Of a DNA stretch of 64,000 nt, positions 24,223 through 31,773 are shown piece by piece; position 1 is the stretch's first letter, and the number at the start of each line of letters is the position of its first letter. The position numbers and the translations under genes are program-made. The notes under the pieces are model-generated. The model ran no database searches. It was not told the origin of the DNA and was given only the letters and a program-made list of their open reading frames with translations. This DNA is from Stieleria magnilauensis (lineage in GTDB: Bacteria; Planctomycetota; Planctomycetia; Pirellulales; Pirellulaceae): NCBI GenBank assembly GCA_007753675.1, contig CP036432.1:8000233-8064232 (forward strand), written 5' to 3'.

Positions 24223-24467
24223 TGCTTCGCCTCCAACTCCCTCATTGCCGCATCAAAATCAAAGTCATCCCATTGGTGGATCCACTCAATCGCACACTTG
24301 CGACAGTAGCAGTCCCATTCGTCGTATTCGTAGCTGGTCTTCCGATACCAGCCGCGACTGCCGTTGCATGTGCTTTCGCAGGTTCCGCAGGTGGCGTCGT
24401 AGGAGTCGCTGTTGCCCTGGATGAAACCGTTTCGCCTTAGGTCTTCTGTGTCGCTTGCTCTGCTCAT
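24219..24467 (-). CDS. Small cysteine-rich, acidic phage protein
   Basis: 82 residues with CGTCESTC, then CYCRKC, giving six cysteines likely to hold one or two zinc ions, and a strongly acidic helix (WDDFDFDAAMRELEAK) at the end. Coupled by ATGA on both sides. No family recognised. Confidence 0.6.
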   Translation of the reverse strand: MSRASDTEDLRRNGFIQGNSDSYDATCGTCESTCNGSRGWYRKTSYEYDEWDCYCRKCAIEWIHQWDDFDFDAAMRELEAKQ

Positions 24468-24673
24468 TGCTTCGCCTCCGCATCACGAATCCGCCGAGCC
24501 TCTCGCAGCACATCGACCAGTTCGCTGTGCCCGTCGTCACGAATGCCGAAGTCGTAAAGCTTGTCCGCCACAAACTGGGCAAACTCTTCCAGCGGGCTGA
24601 CCGGATCGGACAGCTTCACATGCCCGCACGCACGCTCCCAGTACAGGTCCGCAAATGTTTTCTTTTCACTCAC
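24464..24673 (-). CDS. Small helical phage protein, function unknown
   Basis: 69 residues, two or three helices (FADLYWERACGHVKLSD, PLEEFAQFVADKLYDFG, ELVDVLREARRIRDAEAK). Four-base overlaps with both neighbours. No family recognised. Confidence 0.6.
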   Translation of the reverse strand: MSEKKTFADLYWERACGHVKLSDPVSPLEEFAQFVADKLYDFGIRDDGHSELVDVLREARRIRDAEAKQ

Positions 24674-24864
24674 TCTTCAATCCTCACTTTGTCTTCATCA
24701 ACCAAAACAACCGTCTCTCCAATAACGCCATAGATCCAGCCGCAAAACTGGTCCCTGTATTCGATCTCGACCTCTTCCCGCGACGTGTGCCGGCGATACG
24801 GAGAGCAGTCGTCGTCCTTGGCGATCTTGCAGACAGTGCCGGCGGGGATGATGTAGCGGGTCAT
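24670..24864 (-). CDS. Small phage protein, function unknown
   Basis: 64 residues from ATG 24864 (ATGA overlap); the longer frame conflicts with the helicase-loader-like gene. MTRYIIPAGTVCKIAKDDDC and the strand-rich remainder suggest a tiny SH3-like barrel. Function unknown. Confidence 0.58.
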   Translation of the reverse strand: MTRYIIPAGTVCKIAKDDDCSPYRRHTSREEVEIEYRDQFCGWIYGVIGETVVLVDEDKVRIEE

Positions 24865-25397
24865 TTCCAAAAATCCACCATCGACTTCTGGTCTGTCTGC
24901 GGCACCGTCGGCCAGCACAACTCGACATTGCCCTGTTTGTGGTATCGGTGGATCACCTCCATCGCCGTCGCGTTCTCCGCTTCGCTCACATGCCCCGCAC
25001 GCAACGCCGAACCCCACGCTGCCGCGCACTTGATCGACGGGCCGAATCGCCACGACATGCTTTTGAGCGATGAGTCCGCCGGCGGTTTCGCTTGGTCTCG
25101 CAACTGTTCGGTGTTTCGCTGCTCGATGCGTCGCGCCGCTTCAACGCCGCCCCATGTGCGAAGCAGGTTTCCGAGTCGGTCGAACTCGTAGTTCTTCGGC
25201 ATCTCAACGCGACCGTCTAGGATCTCATCCGCAGCAACGCGAACGTCTGACGGCTCCAGGCTTGAAAGCTGCCGGAGCCACGCATCACGCATGCCCTTTT
25301 TTTGCGTGTCGGTCAGGTTGTCGTACCACTTCGCGAACGACGGGTATGACCTGCCAATCGACTCGACGATCGGCCCCAGGTCTGATTCAGCTACCAT
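24861..25397 (-). CDS. Probable phage replication protein (helicase-loader-like)
   Basis: 178 residues directly after the replication initiator. The first 80 (SYPSFAKWYDNLTDTQKKGM, then RDAWLRQLSSLEPSDVRVAA) match the helical N-terminal pattern of phage helicase-loader proteins: Y-P-x-F, W near 30, L-x-x-x-D-V, then a P-x-N-Y element. The rest is helical. No ATPase motif, so it is not a DnaC-type loader. Gene order initiator then loader is common in phages. Confidence 0.6.
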   Translation of the reverse strand: MVAESDLGPIVESIGRSYPSFAKWYDNLTDTQKKGMRDAWLRQLSSLEPSDVRVAADEILDGRVEMPKNYEFDRLGNLLRTWGGVEAARRIEQRNTEQLRDQAKPPADSSLKSMSWRFGPSIKCAAAWGSALRAGHVSEAENATAMEVIHRYHKQGNVELCWPTVPQTDQKSMVDFWK

Positions 25398-26098
25398 GTG
25401 AACGGTTCCTCCTTGGCGGTGCTCCTGCCCTTGCCTGCTGACGCTTTCTGAAAATCGTTATCGCTGTCGAGAATCGACCGAGCGGATTTGCCGAGCGAAA
25501 ACCGCAGGTCCGCGGCTGCCTTCGCTGGCTCCTTCGATGCCAAGTCCATCAAGTGGACCTCAGCCACAACGGGATCAAGCGGCTTTCCCATTCGAGATTC
25601 CCAGGAATCAAGCCATCGCCCCCAATCCTCCCGCCACTCATCCTCCACAGCGGGGTGATTCAAAATCTGCTCGCGCTGCGTGTGTGTGTGTGTAATACTC
25701 TTCTCTTCTCTTCTCTTCTCTGGTAACGCAGATGTAACGCTGTCCGCGTTACAATTCTTCCGGTGTGATTCCACCCGTTTTCGAGTTTGAGCCCGTGTTT
25801 TTGCAGTTTTTCCGTTGTGTCGTTCAAAGTTCGGCAACAGAAACTGCCCCCCCTCTTCTAGCAGCCAGCCGGATTCCGACATCGCTTTTGCAAAACCTGA
25901 AACGCCAGCGAGTCGATCTAGTAACGAGCGTGTAACGCTGCCAGCGTTACCGTCAACGGTCTGTTGATCGGCCCAGATCCAGATTCGAATGAGCTTTCCG
26001 GTGACAGCATCGGGGTCAATTCCAAGGGAGTCCGCCATGCGGAACACTTCGGGTTTGTCCGGCGTCGTATTCTCAATCTTGATCCAATCGCCAGCCAT
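25391..26098 (-). CDS. Replication initiation protein (O-like), hosting the putative origin
   Basis: 235 residues from ATG 26098 (TAATG with the upstream gene). The N-terminal half (MAGDWIKIENTTPDKPEVFR, then AVTGKLIRIWIWADQQTVDG) matches winged-helix initiators of phage replisomes. A Lys/Arg-rich hinge encoded by CTTCT and GT microsatellites (KRREEKSITHTHTQRE) separates it from a C-terminal helical domain. Two iteron blocks lie inside the gene and encode repeated NA-D/G-SVT peptides. Lambda gpO likewise binds iterons within its own gene. Confidence 0.75.
   Translation of the reverse strand: MAGDWIKIENTTPDKPEVFRMADSLGIDPDAVTGKLIRIWIWADQQTVDGNAGSVTRSLLDRLAGVSGFAKAMSESGWLLEEGGQFLLPNFERHNGKTAKTRAQTRKRVESHRKNCNADSVTSALPEKRREEKSITHTHTQREQILNHPAVEDEWREDWGRWLDSWESRMGKPLDPVVAEVHLMDLASKEPAKAAADLRFSLGKSARSILDSDNDFQKASAGKGRSTAKEEPFTW
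25723..25950. other. Putative phage replication origin: two iteron blocks
   Basis: Blocks at 25723-25752 and 25921-25950 share one 30-bp layout: GTAACGC-like repeat, second GTAACGCTG starting 11 bases later, then inverted GCGTTAC starting 23 bases from the block start. 23 of 30 positions agree between blocks. Adjacent on the left is a (CTTCT)n pyrimidine tract (about 25699-25720) and a GT run, possible unwinding or slippage elements. Position in the initiator gene mirrors lambda ori. Confidence 0.65.
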
Positions 26099-26250
26099 TA
26101 CTGCACCACCCTCTCCCTTAATCCCTCGGCTTCCTTGCACTCGCAGAGCACCACAAGCCGGCGGCACCGATCACATCGGCATTTGTCGCAGATCGTGTTT
26201 TCAGTCGGGCCGCCGCAATGGTTGCAGGGTGATGCTTTCCTGGTGCTCAT
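26098..26250 (-). CDS. 50-residue zinc-binding phage protein
   Basis: ATG 26248-26250 overlaps the methyltransferase stop (ATGA); TAA at 26098-26100 overlaps the initiator start (TAATG). Eight cysteines in CNHCGG, ICDKCRCDRCRR and LCEC indicate at least one, probably two zinc sites. Basic loops suggest nucleic-acid contact. Too short for most gene callers but perfectly coupled. Confidence 0.75.
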   Translation of the reverse strand: MSTRKASPCNHCGGPTENTICDKCRCDRCRRLVVLCECKEAEGLRERVVQ

Positions 26251-27167
26251 TTCAATTCCGCAAAAAGTAGGTTTTGCTCGTCATTCGACCGCTCCGCAAT
26301 CGCTGTCCTGCAATTCTTGATTGCTTGCTGGTGGTACTCTGGCTTTAGCTCGCAGCCGTAAAACCGTCTCGGATCCGCGATCAGCTTGCGAGTTTTCGGA
26401 GACTTCCCGCCCAGTGCCACGTAGCCCTCTGATCCAATGCCGGCGAACGGGCTGAATACAATCTCGCCGGGGTCGCTGTACAGCAGCACGCAACGCCGGA
26501 TCACTTCCAGTTGCAGCGGGCAGATGTGCCGTGTGTCTTCGTCTGACTTGGCTGCCTTGGTGTTGAGGGTGTCCGTCTCGTGGATGTCATGCCAGCAGCC
26601 CTCCGCCCAGTCGATCCAGTCGTTCCGGGTCACTTGATGCTTGGCGTTGATCTTCCGAGCGTTATCCCCCGGCTTCCGAAACTTGATCAAATAGTCCTGC
26701 AACGTGCCCCGCTGCCCCGCACGGTCGGATTCGAGCCCGCTGAATTGCAGTTCCCTGCTACGGGTTCTGATCGCCTGTGATTGCGGGTTCTTGCGAACAG
26801 ACCAATCGTATTCGTAAACAAGCCCCGCACGTTCCCCGAGTCGAATGTTCAGACCGCGGAAATCAAACAGCCCAACGCCGCCTGATCGCTTCATGCGTGG
26901 TATCTGCATCACGTGGACAATCGCAGCCCGACCCGGCTTCAACACCCTTGCAAGGCCATTGAAGAAAAACGATAGATGCAGCTTCGCTTCGTCGCCCATC
27001 GAATCCACATTGCCGATGTCGCACTCAGAATCAGAGTATGCGTACAACGCTGGGAACGGTGGCGAGAAGATAGAGAAGTCAACCGACGACTCCGGCATCT
27101 CGTCCATCATGTGCGTGATGCAGTCGCCGTGATGGATGTCAAACTCTTTGTTATTGAAAACAGGCAT
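26247..27167 (-). CDS. DNA methyltransferase (N4-cytosine/N6-adenine, beta class)
   Basis: 306 residues from ATG 27167, overlapping the helicase gene end by 17 bases. The catalytic motif IV is SPPF (35-38), the form common in N4-cytosine enzymes; the SAM-binding motif I FAGIGSEG (241-248) comes later, the beta order. HHGDCITHMMDEMPESSVDF at the start is the usual motif III region. Pairing with an SNF2-type helicase is frequent in phages. It probably protects phage DNA from host restriction; no nuclease is encoded next to it. Confidence 0.88.
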   Translation of the reverse strand: MPVFNNKEFDIHHGDCITHMMDEMPESSVDFSIFSPPFPALYAYSDSECDIGNVDSMGDEAKLHLSFFFNGLARVLKPGRAAIVHVMQIPRMKRSGGVGLFDFRGLNIRLGERAGLVYEYDWSVRKNPQSQAIRTRSRELQFSGLESDRAGQRGTLQDYLIKFRKPGDNARKINAKHQVTRNDWIDWAEGCWHDIHETDTLNTKAAKSDEDTRHICPLQLEVIRRCVLLYSDPGEIVFSPFAGIGSEGYVALGGKSPKTRKLIADPRRFYGCELKPEYHQQAIKNCRTAIAERSNDEQNLLFAELK

Positions 27168-28632
27168 GGCCCACCTCTTTAAATAATTCCTCTTGCTGCT
27201 TGGTGTCGGATTCCACGCGATCCGCTTTCCGCAGCACGTTGTCAACAAATGGCATTTCCAGTTCGGTCACTGGAATGTGAACATTCAGCGGTCGGGTTGA
27301 TCCGATGCGGTTCGACCGCTTGACCGCTTGGTAAAACTCCTCATACGAATCCTTAATCCCGCTGAATACCTGCCGTGTGCAAACCTGAAGATTGAGGCCG
27401 AATCCAAGGATTTTCGGCTTGGTAATCAACACCTTCACATCGCCACGCTTAAATCGGTCAATGGCTGACTGCCGGTCTGTTTCGCTGGTCGCTCCATGAA
27501 CTGACACCGCATCGGGAAACGTCCGCTCCATGCTGGTTTGCTCGTCGTTGTAGTGGCACCAGATGATGGTCGACTCATCCGGCCACGAATCAACAAGGCT
27601 GCGGATGAATGCCGGCTTATTTGTCGGTATCCCGTTCTTGCCTTTTGCGATTTGCGAAAGCTTGCCGCGGTCGCCCAGCCCGCCGATACTCGTCGGCATT
27701 AAAGTGCCAGTCACTTCCCGAGCCGCTACTCGCTGCTCTTGTGTCATCGGAACTTCGTCAATGTGGATGTGTATCGGCGGCGTTGTTCCAACGTTATCTT
27801 TCCAGCCGTATGTCGCTGGGTTCGTCAGAAAGATAGACCAGTCCGCCAGATCGCGATAAAACGGCTTTAGTGCGTGCGGCTTAAGCTCCCATCGGTTCTG
27901 CGTCTGTCCGCGATTGATGAAGTAGGACGCGAGGAACTCGTTCACCGTCTTGGCACGGTCCAGAAAGACGGCATGGTTTGCAAACTCAATCCGATCATTC
28001 GGTGCCGGTGTTCCAGTCGCACATAGCTTCCATTCGAGCCCCCTGCCAAGCTCGATTAGTCGCGTGCCCCATGCCCCATAGTGACTTTTCAACATTGACG
28101 ACTCGTCAAGAATCAAAGCCCCGAGATTGCCTGTCGTCAATCCATCGCGTATCGCTTCGTAGTTCGTGACACCAATCTGTGTATCGAACGAATCAGTGCT
28201 TGTAAGCCAGTGTTGCAGATCCCTTGCAACAATCCGGCCAATGTCGAATCGTTCGCCGTAAAACGACCGGGCCTCGTCGATCGTCTGCTGCACAACCATT
28301 AGCGGCGAAACGATCAGCACCTTCTTTCCGGTAGCTTCCGCAGCGTGCTTTGCAAACTCCAGGATCATTAGCGTCTTGCCAAGCCCGCAGTCCGCAAAGA
28401 TTGCAAACTTCCGTTTCTGTATCGCAATCTGGGAAATGTCCCGCTGGTAGTCGTATGCGGAATCATGTGGCGTGTAGTTGCACTTTCCGCTGATTGGTTT
28501 CGCGCCAAACATGCCAGCGTATTCGTCGGGAATCCATGCCTGCCCGCCCGTGATCTTATAGATTGGGCACTGCCGCACCTGAATGAACTGGCGATAGCTT
28601 TCTGGGCTTGATTTGTCAAAAGTCAGAATCAC
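27151..28632 (-). CDS. SNF2-family DNA helicase/ATPase
   Basis: 493 residues with a full superfamily-2 core: motif I DCGLGKT (81-87), KVLIVSPLMVV (Ia), motif II DESS (176-179), motif III ATGTPAPND (205-213). The second RecA domain has TIIWCHYNDEQTSM, VHGATSETDRQSAIDRFKRG, then VLITKPKILGFGLNLQ (V) and FYQAVKRSNRIGSTRPLNVH (VI). It translocates on double-stranded DNA. Co-expression with the methyltransferase suggests a joint function. Confidence 0.9.
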   Translation of the reverse strand: MILTFDKSSPESYRQFIQVRQCPIYKITGGQAWIPDEYAGMFGAKPISGKCNYTPHDSAYDYQRDISQIAIQKRKFAIFADCGLGKTLMILEFAKHAAEATGKKVLIVSPLMVVQQTIDEARSFYGERFDIGRIVARDLQHWLTSTDSFDTQIGVTNYEAIRDGLTTGNLGALILDESSMLKSHYGAWGTRLIELGRGLEWKLCATGTPAPNDRIEFANHAVFLDRAKTVNEFLASYFINRGQTQNRWELKPHALKPFYRDLADWSIFLTNPATYGWKDNVGTTPPIHIHIDEVPMTQEQRVAAREVTGTLMPTSIGGLGDRGKLSQIAKGKNGIPTNKPAFIRSLVDSWPDESTIIWCHYNDEQTSMERTFPDAVSVHGATSETDRQSAIDRFKRGDVKVLITKPKILGFGLNLQVCTRQVFSGIKDSYEEFYQAVKRSNRIGSTRPLNVHIPVTELEMPFVDNVLRKADRVESDTKQQEELFKEVGHACFQ

Positions 28633-28952
28633 TGCACCACCCTCCGCCGCTCCCAGTTCTCGCGCCGCCGTTTGGCGAACGCCTCGCCCTCGCCGCCGTC
28701 GCGGTAATCAATCGCGTCCATCATTAAGCCGTATGCGTAGCACTCGATTCCAATCACCTCACGCAGCCTCACGCAGTCCGCGCAAGTCTTGTGTGTTGAA
28801 CCGCCCGAGTCTTTCCAAATGCCGCTGACGTACTCGTACCGCTCGCCTGGCAGGATGTCCCGCAAGCACTCACCGCACCGGTGGACCTTGCGAGCCTTCG
28901 GTTTGGTGACGGACCCGCGGACCATCGGATTTTCCATGCAGTCGCACATCAT
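28629..28952 (-). CDS. Small zinc-binding phage protein
   Basis: 107 residues. HRCGECLRDILPGERYEYVS and HKTCADCVRLREV form a CxxC...CxxC treble-clef-like pair; the C-terminus is Arg-rich (AFAKRRRENWERRRVVQ). Similar small proteins lie in phage recombination regions. Overlaps the resolvase stop by four bases. Confidence 0.68.
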   Translation of the reverse strand: MMCDCMENPMVRGSVTKPKARKVHRCGECLRDILPGERYEYVSGIWKDSGGSTHKTCADCVRLREVIGIECYAYGLMMDAIDYRDGGEGEAFAKRRRENWERRRVVQ

Positions 28953-29437
28953 TTGCCCTCCGTTATGTTTCGCCGCTCATCGTCGAGCCGTTGGTGCATC
29001 ACACGCTCCGCCATCGTTCGCCGCCCATACTCCGCCAGCAGCACAGCGTCGGCCGTCCTGTGCGTCCACTTATGCGTCGGGAACAACTCCTGCGCCCTTG
29101 CCTTCGTGACGTTCTTGTCGCCCTTGCTGCGGCACCTCATCACCTGTTGCCACTTGGCAGGCGTGACGGTTTCAAAAGGGATCCGGTGGGCAATAAGGAG
29201 CCCGCGCAGGAACCCGTAGGATCGCCCGAACTTGAATGTTGACGACACACCCTGCTTGGGCATTGCCGAGACTTGCTCAAGGATGGCAAAACAATAGTCG
29301 TCCTTGAGCGGCTCGAATGCCGACAGCCAATCGCTAACGTCCCTTTCGGTCCAATCGTTCCGGGCGTGCATGATCTCGTTGCCGTCGATCGCCACAATCG
29401 CACCGCTCGCCCCTGGGTCCACTCCTAGATAGATCAC
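28949..29437 (-). CDS. RuvC-like Holliday junction resolvase
   Basis: 162 residues with an RNase H-like nuclease core. GVDPGASGAI gives Asp7, AILEQV gives Glu54, and HRTADAVLLAEYG gives His126 and Asp130, the expected acidic metal-binding set. FKFGRSYGFLRGLL and VTPAKWQQVM are typical RuvC-family elements. It should resolve branched DNA made during RecT-dependent recombination or replication before packaging. Confidence 0.88.
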   Translation of the reverse strand: MIYLGVDPGASGAIVAIDGNEIMHARNDWTERDVSDWLSAFEPLKDDYCFAILEQVSAMPKQGVSSTFKFGRSYGFLRGLLIAHRIPFETVTPAKWQQVMRCRSKGDKNVTKARAQELFPTHKWTHRTADAVLLAEYGRRTMAERVMHQRLDDERRNITEGK

Positions 29438-29643
29438 TTGGTTTCCCTCTCCATTGTTCGCACCCTTTGCTTCACCCGATCACACAACGCCTTTCCGCTC
29501 ACCGCCACCAGGTCCATGACCGTCACGTCGCCACGGTCATACAGCTTCGCCAACTTCGTAATCGCCGCACTGTCGCACTTGCTCGCACAGCCGCCGCCGC
29601 TGTCGGTGATGATCTTGCGGATCTTGGCTCTTGCTTTGTTCAT
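29434..29643 (-). CDS. Small phage protein, paralogue of its upstream neighbour
   Basis: 69 residues from ATG 29643 (ATGA). KIRKIITDSGGGCASKCDSA, then a V-x-x-LC-DRV end, parallels the next gene upstream (KIIRIIDECGGDWRKMNETQ, ending in VLRDRV). The pair looks like a tandem duplication with divergence. Function unknown. Confidence 0.62.
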   Translation of the reverse strand: MNKARAKIRKIITDSGGGCASKCDSAAITKLAKLYDRGDVTVMDLVAVSGKALCDRVKQRVRTMERETK

Positions 29644-29948
29644 TGCTCCTCGCTCGACTCCCATGCCATTTCGATACCAGGCCGGAACGACAGATCCAGC
29701 GTCCCCGTCTCGGCAAGTCGTTTCTTCGCCCACGGCTTGAACCGGACGTTTTCCGCCTTCCAAACCCGATCACGAAGCACGGTGCCACCGATCGCCCGCA
29801 CATCGCCATAGGTGGCCTGTGGCTTCTGGTCGTGCCCGCTGCCAAACGTCAGATCCGCAATCCGCTTCAATTGCGTCTCGTTCATCTTTCGCCAGTCGCC
29901 GCCGCACTCGTCGATGATGCGGATGATCTTTTCCTTGCCGTTCGTCAT
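29640..29948 (-). CDS. Small phage protein, paralogue of its downstream neighbour
   Basis: 102 residues. The first 65 align with the next gene (K-I-x-x-I-I-x-x-x-G-G, then A-x-L-x-x-G-D-V, then DRV). The C-terminal extension (RFKPWAKKRLAETGTLDL) is not shared. A structured 94-base gap precedes it. Confidence 0.65.
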   Translation of the reverse strand: MTNGKEKIIRIIDECGGDWRKMNETQLKRIADLTFGSGHDQKPQATYGDVRAIGGTVLRDRVWKAENVRFKPWAKKRLAETGTLDLSFRPGIEMAWESSEEQ

Positions 29949-29965
29949 CGGTTCCTCTGTGAATT

Positions 29966-30035
29966 AAAAAGCCGGTGTGTAAATCGCTCCCCCAGACTTA
30001 TGTTTGGAGTTGCCACCGGCCGCCCCACGCGGGGC
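29966..30035 (-). terminator. Intercistronic structured element ending in a T tract
   Basis: On the minus strand a GCCCC/GGGGC hairpin (30022-30035) is followed by GCCGGTG (30020-30014), a 36-base loop with an inner CTCC/GGAG pairing, then CACCGGC (29977-29971) and five T residues. It may be a terminator or attenuator inside the early operon. The long loop is atypical for a simple terminator. Confidence 0.5.
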
Positions 30036-30042
30036 TGTATTG

Positions 30043-30255
30043 TTAGACTTCCACGTGCCCCCAACGCCTGCCCGCTCGGACATCGTTGATGGTGCTCTTG
30101 CTGACTTTCAACACCTCCGCGACTTTCGCGGACGGCAATGAGTCTCGTATGACCACACGCACCCGCATGTCGGTCATCTTCGCTTGTCTACTCTTCTCGC
30201 CCGCGGTCGATTCCCAACCGCGTAGGGCGAGTGATCCTCTCTTGCGTCGTGTCAC
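30043..30255 (-). CDS. Helix-turn-helix protein resembling HNH-associated DNA-binding modules
   Basis: 70 residues from GTG 30255 (GTGA overlap). SAKVAEVLKVSKSTINDVRA then GRRWGHV is the helix-turn-helix usually fused to HNH homing nucleases, here without a nuclease domain. The N-terminus is basic (TRRKRGSLALRGW). It may be a free-standing regulator or the remnant of a homing enzyme. Confidence 0.65.
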   Translation of the reverse strand: MTRRKRGSLALRGWESTAGEKSRQAKMTDMRVRVVIRDSLPSAKVAEVLKVSKSTINDVRAGRRWGHVEV

Positions 30256-30464
30256 GCCGGACGCCTCCAATACTTCGCCATGCTGCCCATCTGCACCGTC
30301 CGCGTGTGGACCATGACGATCCGACCGCACGGGTACTGGATGCGATCCCAGCGGTAATACGTCCCGCCGATGATCTCGGTGTACTGGGCTTGGCCCGCTT
30401 GGATCGCGACGAACGAACCGCAGGAAGGTCCGCCGATCAGTTCGGCTTCTTCGTAGGTGATCAC
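30252..30464 (-). CDS. Small phage protein, function unknown
   Basis: 70 residues, beta-rich: MITYEEAELIGGPSCGSFVA, QYTEIIGGTYYRWDRIQYPC. The ELIGGP-G-x-x pattern is seen in small phage proteins of unknown role. Overlaps recT by four bases. Confidence 0.6.
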   Translation of the reverse strand: MITYEEAELIGGPSCGSFVAIQAGQAQYTEIIGGTYYRWDRIQYPCGRIVMVHTRTVQMGSMAKYWRRPA

Positions 30465-31474
30465 TGCACAAACTCCTTCATCCGCTCGTTGAACAGCTTG
30501 CCCAACCGCTTGGCGTCAGCCGGCGGCACCTCGTCCGATCCGTCAATCTTTTTCCACGCTTCGTCGATCGCCTTGGGGTCGTCCGATTCGTGCAAGATCG
30601 CCTCGCAGTCTTTGAGCCACGATGGCGCAGCGGGTTGCTGCTCTTTCGGCTTCACGCCTAGTTGCTCCTGCCGACGACGACCGGCAAGAATGATTTCTTG
30701 ACGGTGCGCGTTCTCGATCGACTCGTCGGCTTCCAGCTGGTCCTTGCACGCCTTGAGCGTTTCAACGTTCGGCGCGTTCTTCATCTCTTCCAGCAACCGC
30801 AAGACGTTCGGCGGTTTCTCCAACAATCCCACGCTACCGGGGCTGGTCGTGAACGTCGCATCGACTTGCACGTAGGGCGGTTCGGCTTCGTCGAACTCAC
30901 TCACCAGACCAAGCAGTACGTCAGGACAATACCGACGCACCCAACTCCGCGCCGCCGCGTAGCTCAACTGCTGTTCCGGGTCGCAACCATCCCATGCTGC
31001 ACCGCCTCGCTGCTTGCACACCGCAAACGGGTCGGTTTGCAACTCTCGGGGCTCTCGTTCGCCCGCGAATCGCCCGCTGCAAATGCACCGCTTTTGGTCG
31101 CCCTCACCGATGTAGCGGAACGACAACCGCTCTGCCAATCCGCCGCGACTGTTGGCAAGTGCCGCGTAGGTCTTGCCGTCGAAGTCCAGCTTGCCGTGAA
31201 CGATAAACGTCGCTTGGGCAAACGCGAAAAGATCGACGCCGTAGCGATGGGCCGCACTGATCACAACCGTTGCGATTGCAATTTGTTTTTGACGGGTGAA
31301 CCGCTCGACGATCCTGCCTTTTTCGAGTCTGCCGCGAAGGTGGGCGGGTAGCATTTCGCTATCCACGAGCACACCCGCCACGGTCGCGAAGTGTGCAAAC
31401 TGGGCTGGGTCGAATACCGCGTTGACTTGCTGCGGTTGCTGTGTGGTTTCTGGTGATGCCATTAACTGATTCAC
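30461..31474 (-). CDS. recT: RecT-family single-strand annealing protein
   Basis: About 337 residues from GTG 31474 (GTGA overlap, GAGG seven bases upstream); an ATG 12 bases later is the alternative. The conserved core is clear: YGVDLFAFAQATFIVHGKLD, FDGKTYAALANSRGG, then QQLSYAAARSWVRRYCPDVL near 195-215. An acidic, helical C-terminal region follows (about 240-330). RecT proteins anneal and pair single strands. No RecE-type exonuclease is visible nearby, so the partner is unknown. Confidence 0.87.
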   Translation of the reverse strand: MNQLMASPETTQQPQQVNAVFDPAQFAHFATVAGVLVDSEMLPAHLRGRLEKGRIVERFTRQKQIAIATVVISAAHRYGVDLFAFAQATFIVHGKLDFDGKTYAALANSRGGLAERLSFRYIGEGDQKRCICSGRFAGEREPRELQTDPFAVCKQRGGAAWDGCDPEQQLSYAAARSWVRRYCPDVLLGLVSEFDEAEPPYVQVDATFTTSPGSVGLLEKPPNVLRLLEEMKNAPNVETLKACKDQLEADESIENAHRQEIILAGRRRQEQLGVKPKEQQPAAPSWLKDCEAILHESDDPKAIDEAWKKIDGSDEVPPADAKRLGKLFNERMKEFVQ

Positions 31475-31773
31475 TTCAATGCCTCTTCGGAAATGTGGAA
31501 ATAAGAACCCTGCAGATTGAGCAGCGACTGGTGCCACCCGTCGAACCGTTCGCCGAACTCTGACGAACCGATGTAGCCGATTGGTTCAGCTTGGATGCTG
31601 GCCACTTCGTCCCGCATGTTTTCATGCGTTTCGCTTTTCATACGCTCCAGATAATCCTGAACGCGGACACAGGCGTGCTCGTTGTCGTCGGCCCGAACGA
31701 TCACGCCGCGGAACTCTCCGCCAAGTGATTCAAGACGCCGGAACGTGACGCCGTAGTGTTTCCTAATCGACAT
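31471..31773 (-). CDS. Small phage protein, function unknown
   Basis: 100 residues from ATG 31773. Mixed alpha/beta: FRRLESLGGEFRGVIVRADD, then a helix with RVQDYLERMKSETHENMRDE. Overlaps the 36-residue membrane protein gene by 11 bases and recT by four. Confidence 0.6.
   Translation of the reverse strand: MSIRKHYGVTFRRLESLGGEFRGVIVRADDNEHACVRVQDYLERMKSETHENMRDEVASIQAEPIGYIGSSEFGERFDGWHQSLLNLQGSYFHISEEALK

Noticed and set aside
25679-25722. GT and CTTCT microsatellites as phase-variation switches
   Set aside because: They encode part of the initiator hinge in frame; changing copy number of a 5-base unit could break it, but no sign of variation can be seen in one sequence.
26247-28632. Methyltransferase plus SNF2 helicase as a DISARM- or BREX-like defence system
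   Set aside because: The core partners of those systems are missing, and both genes lie inside the phage replication operon.
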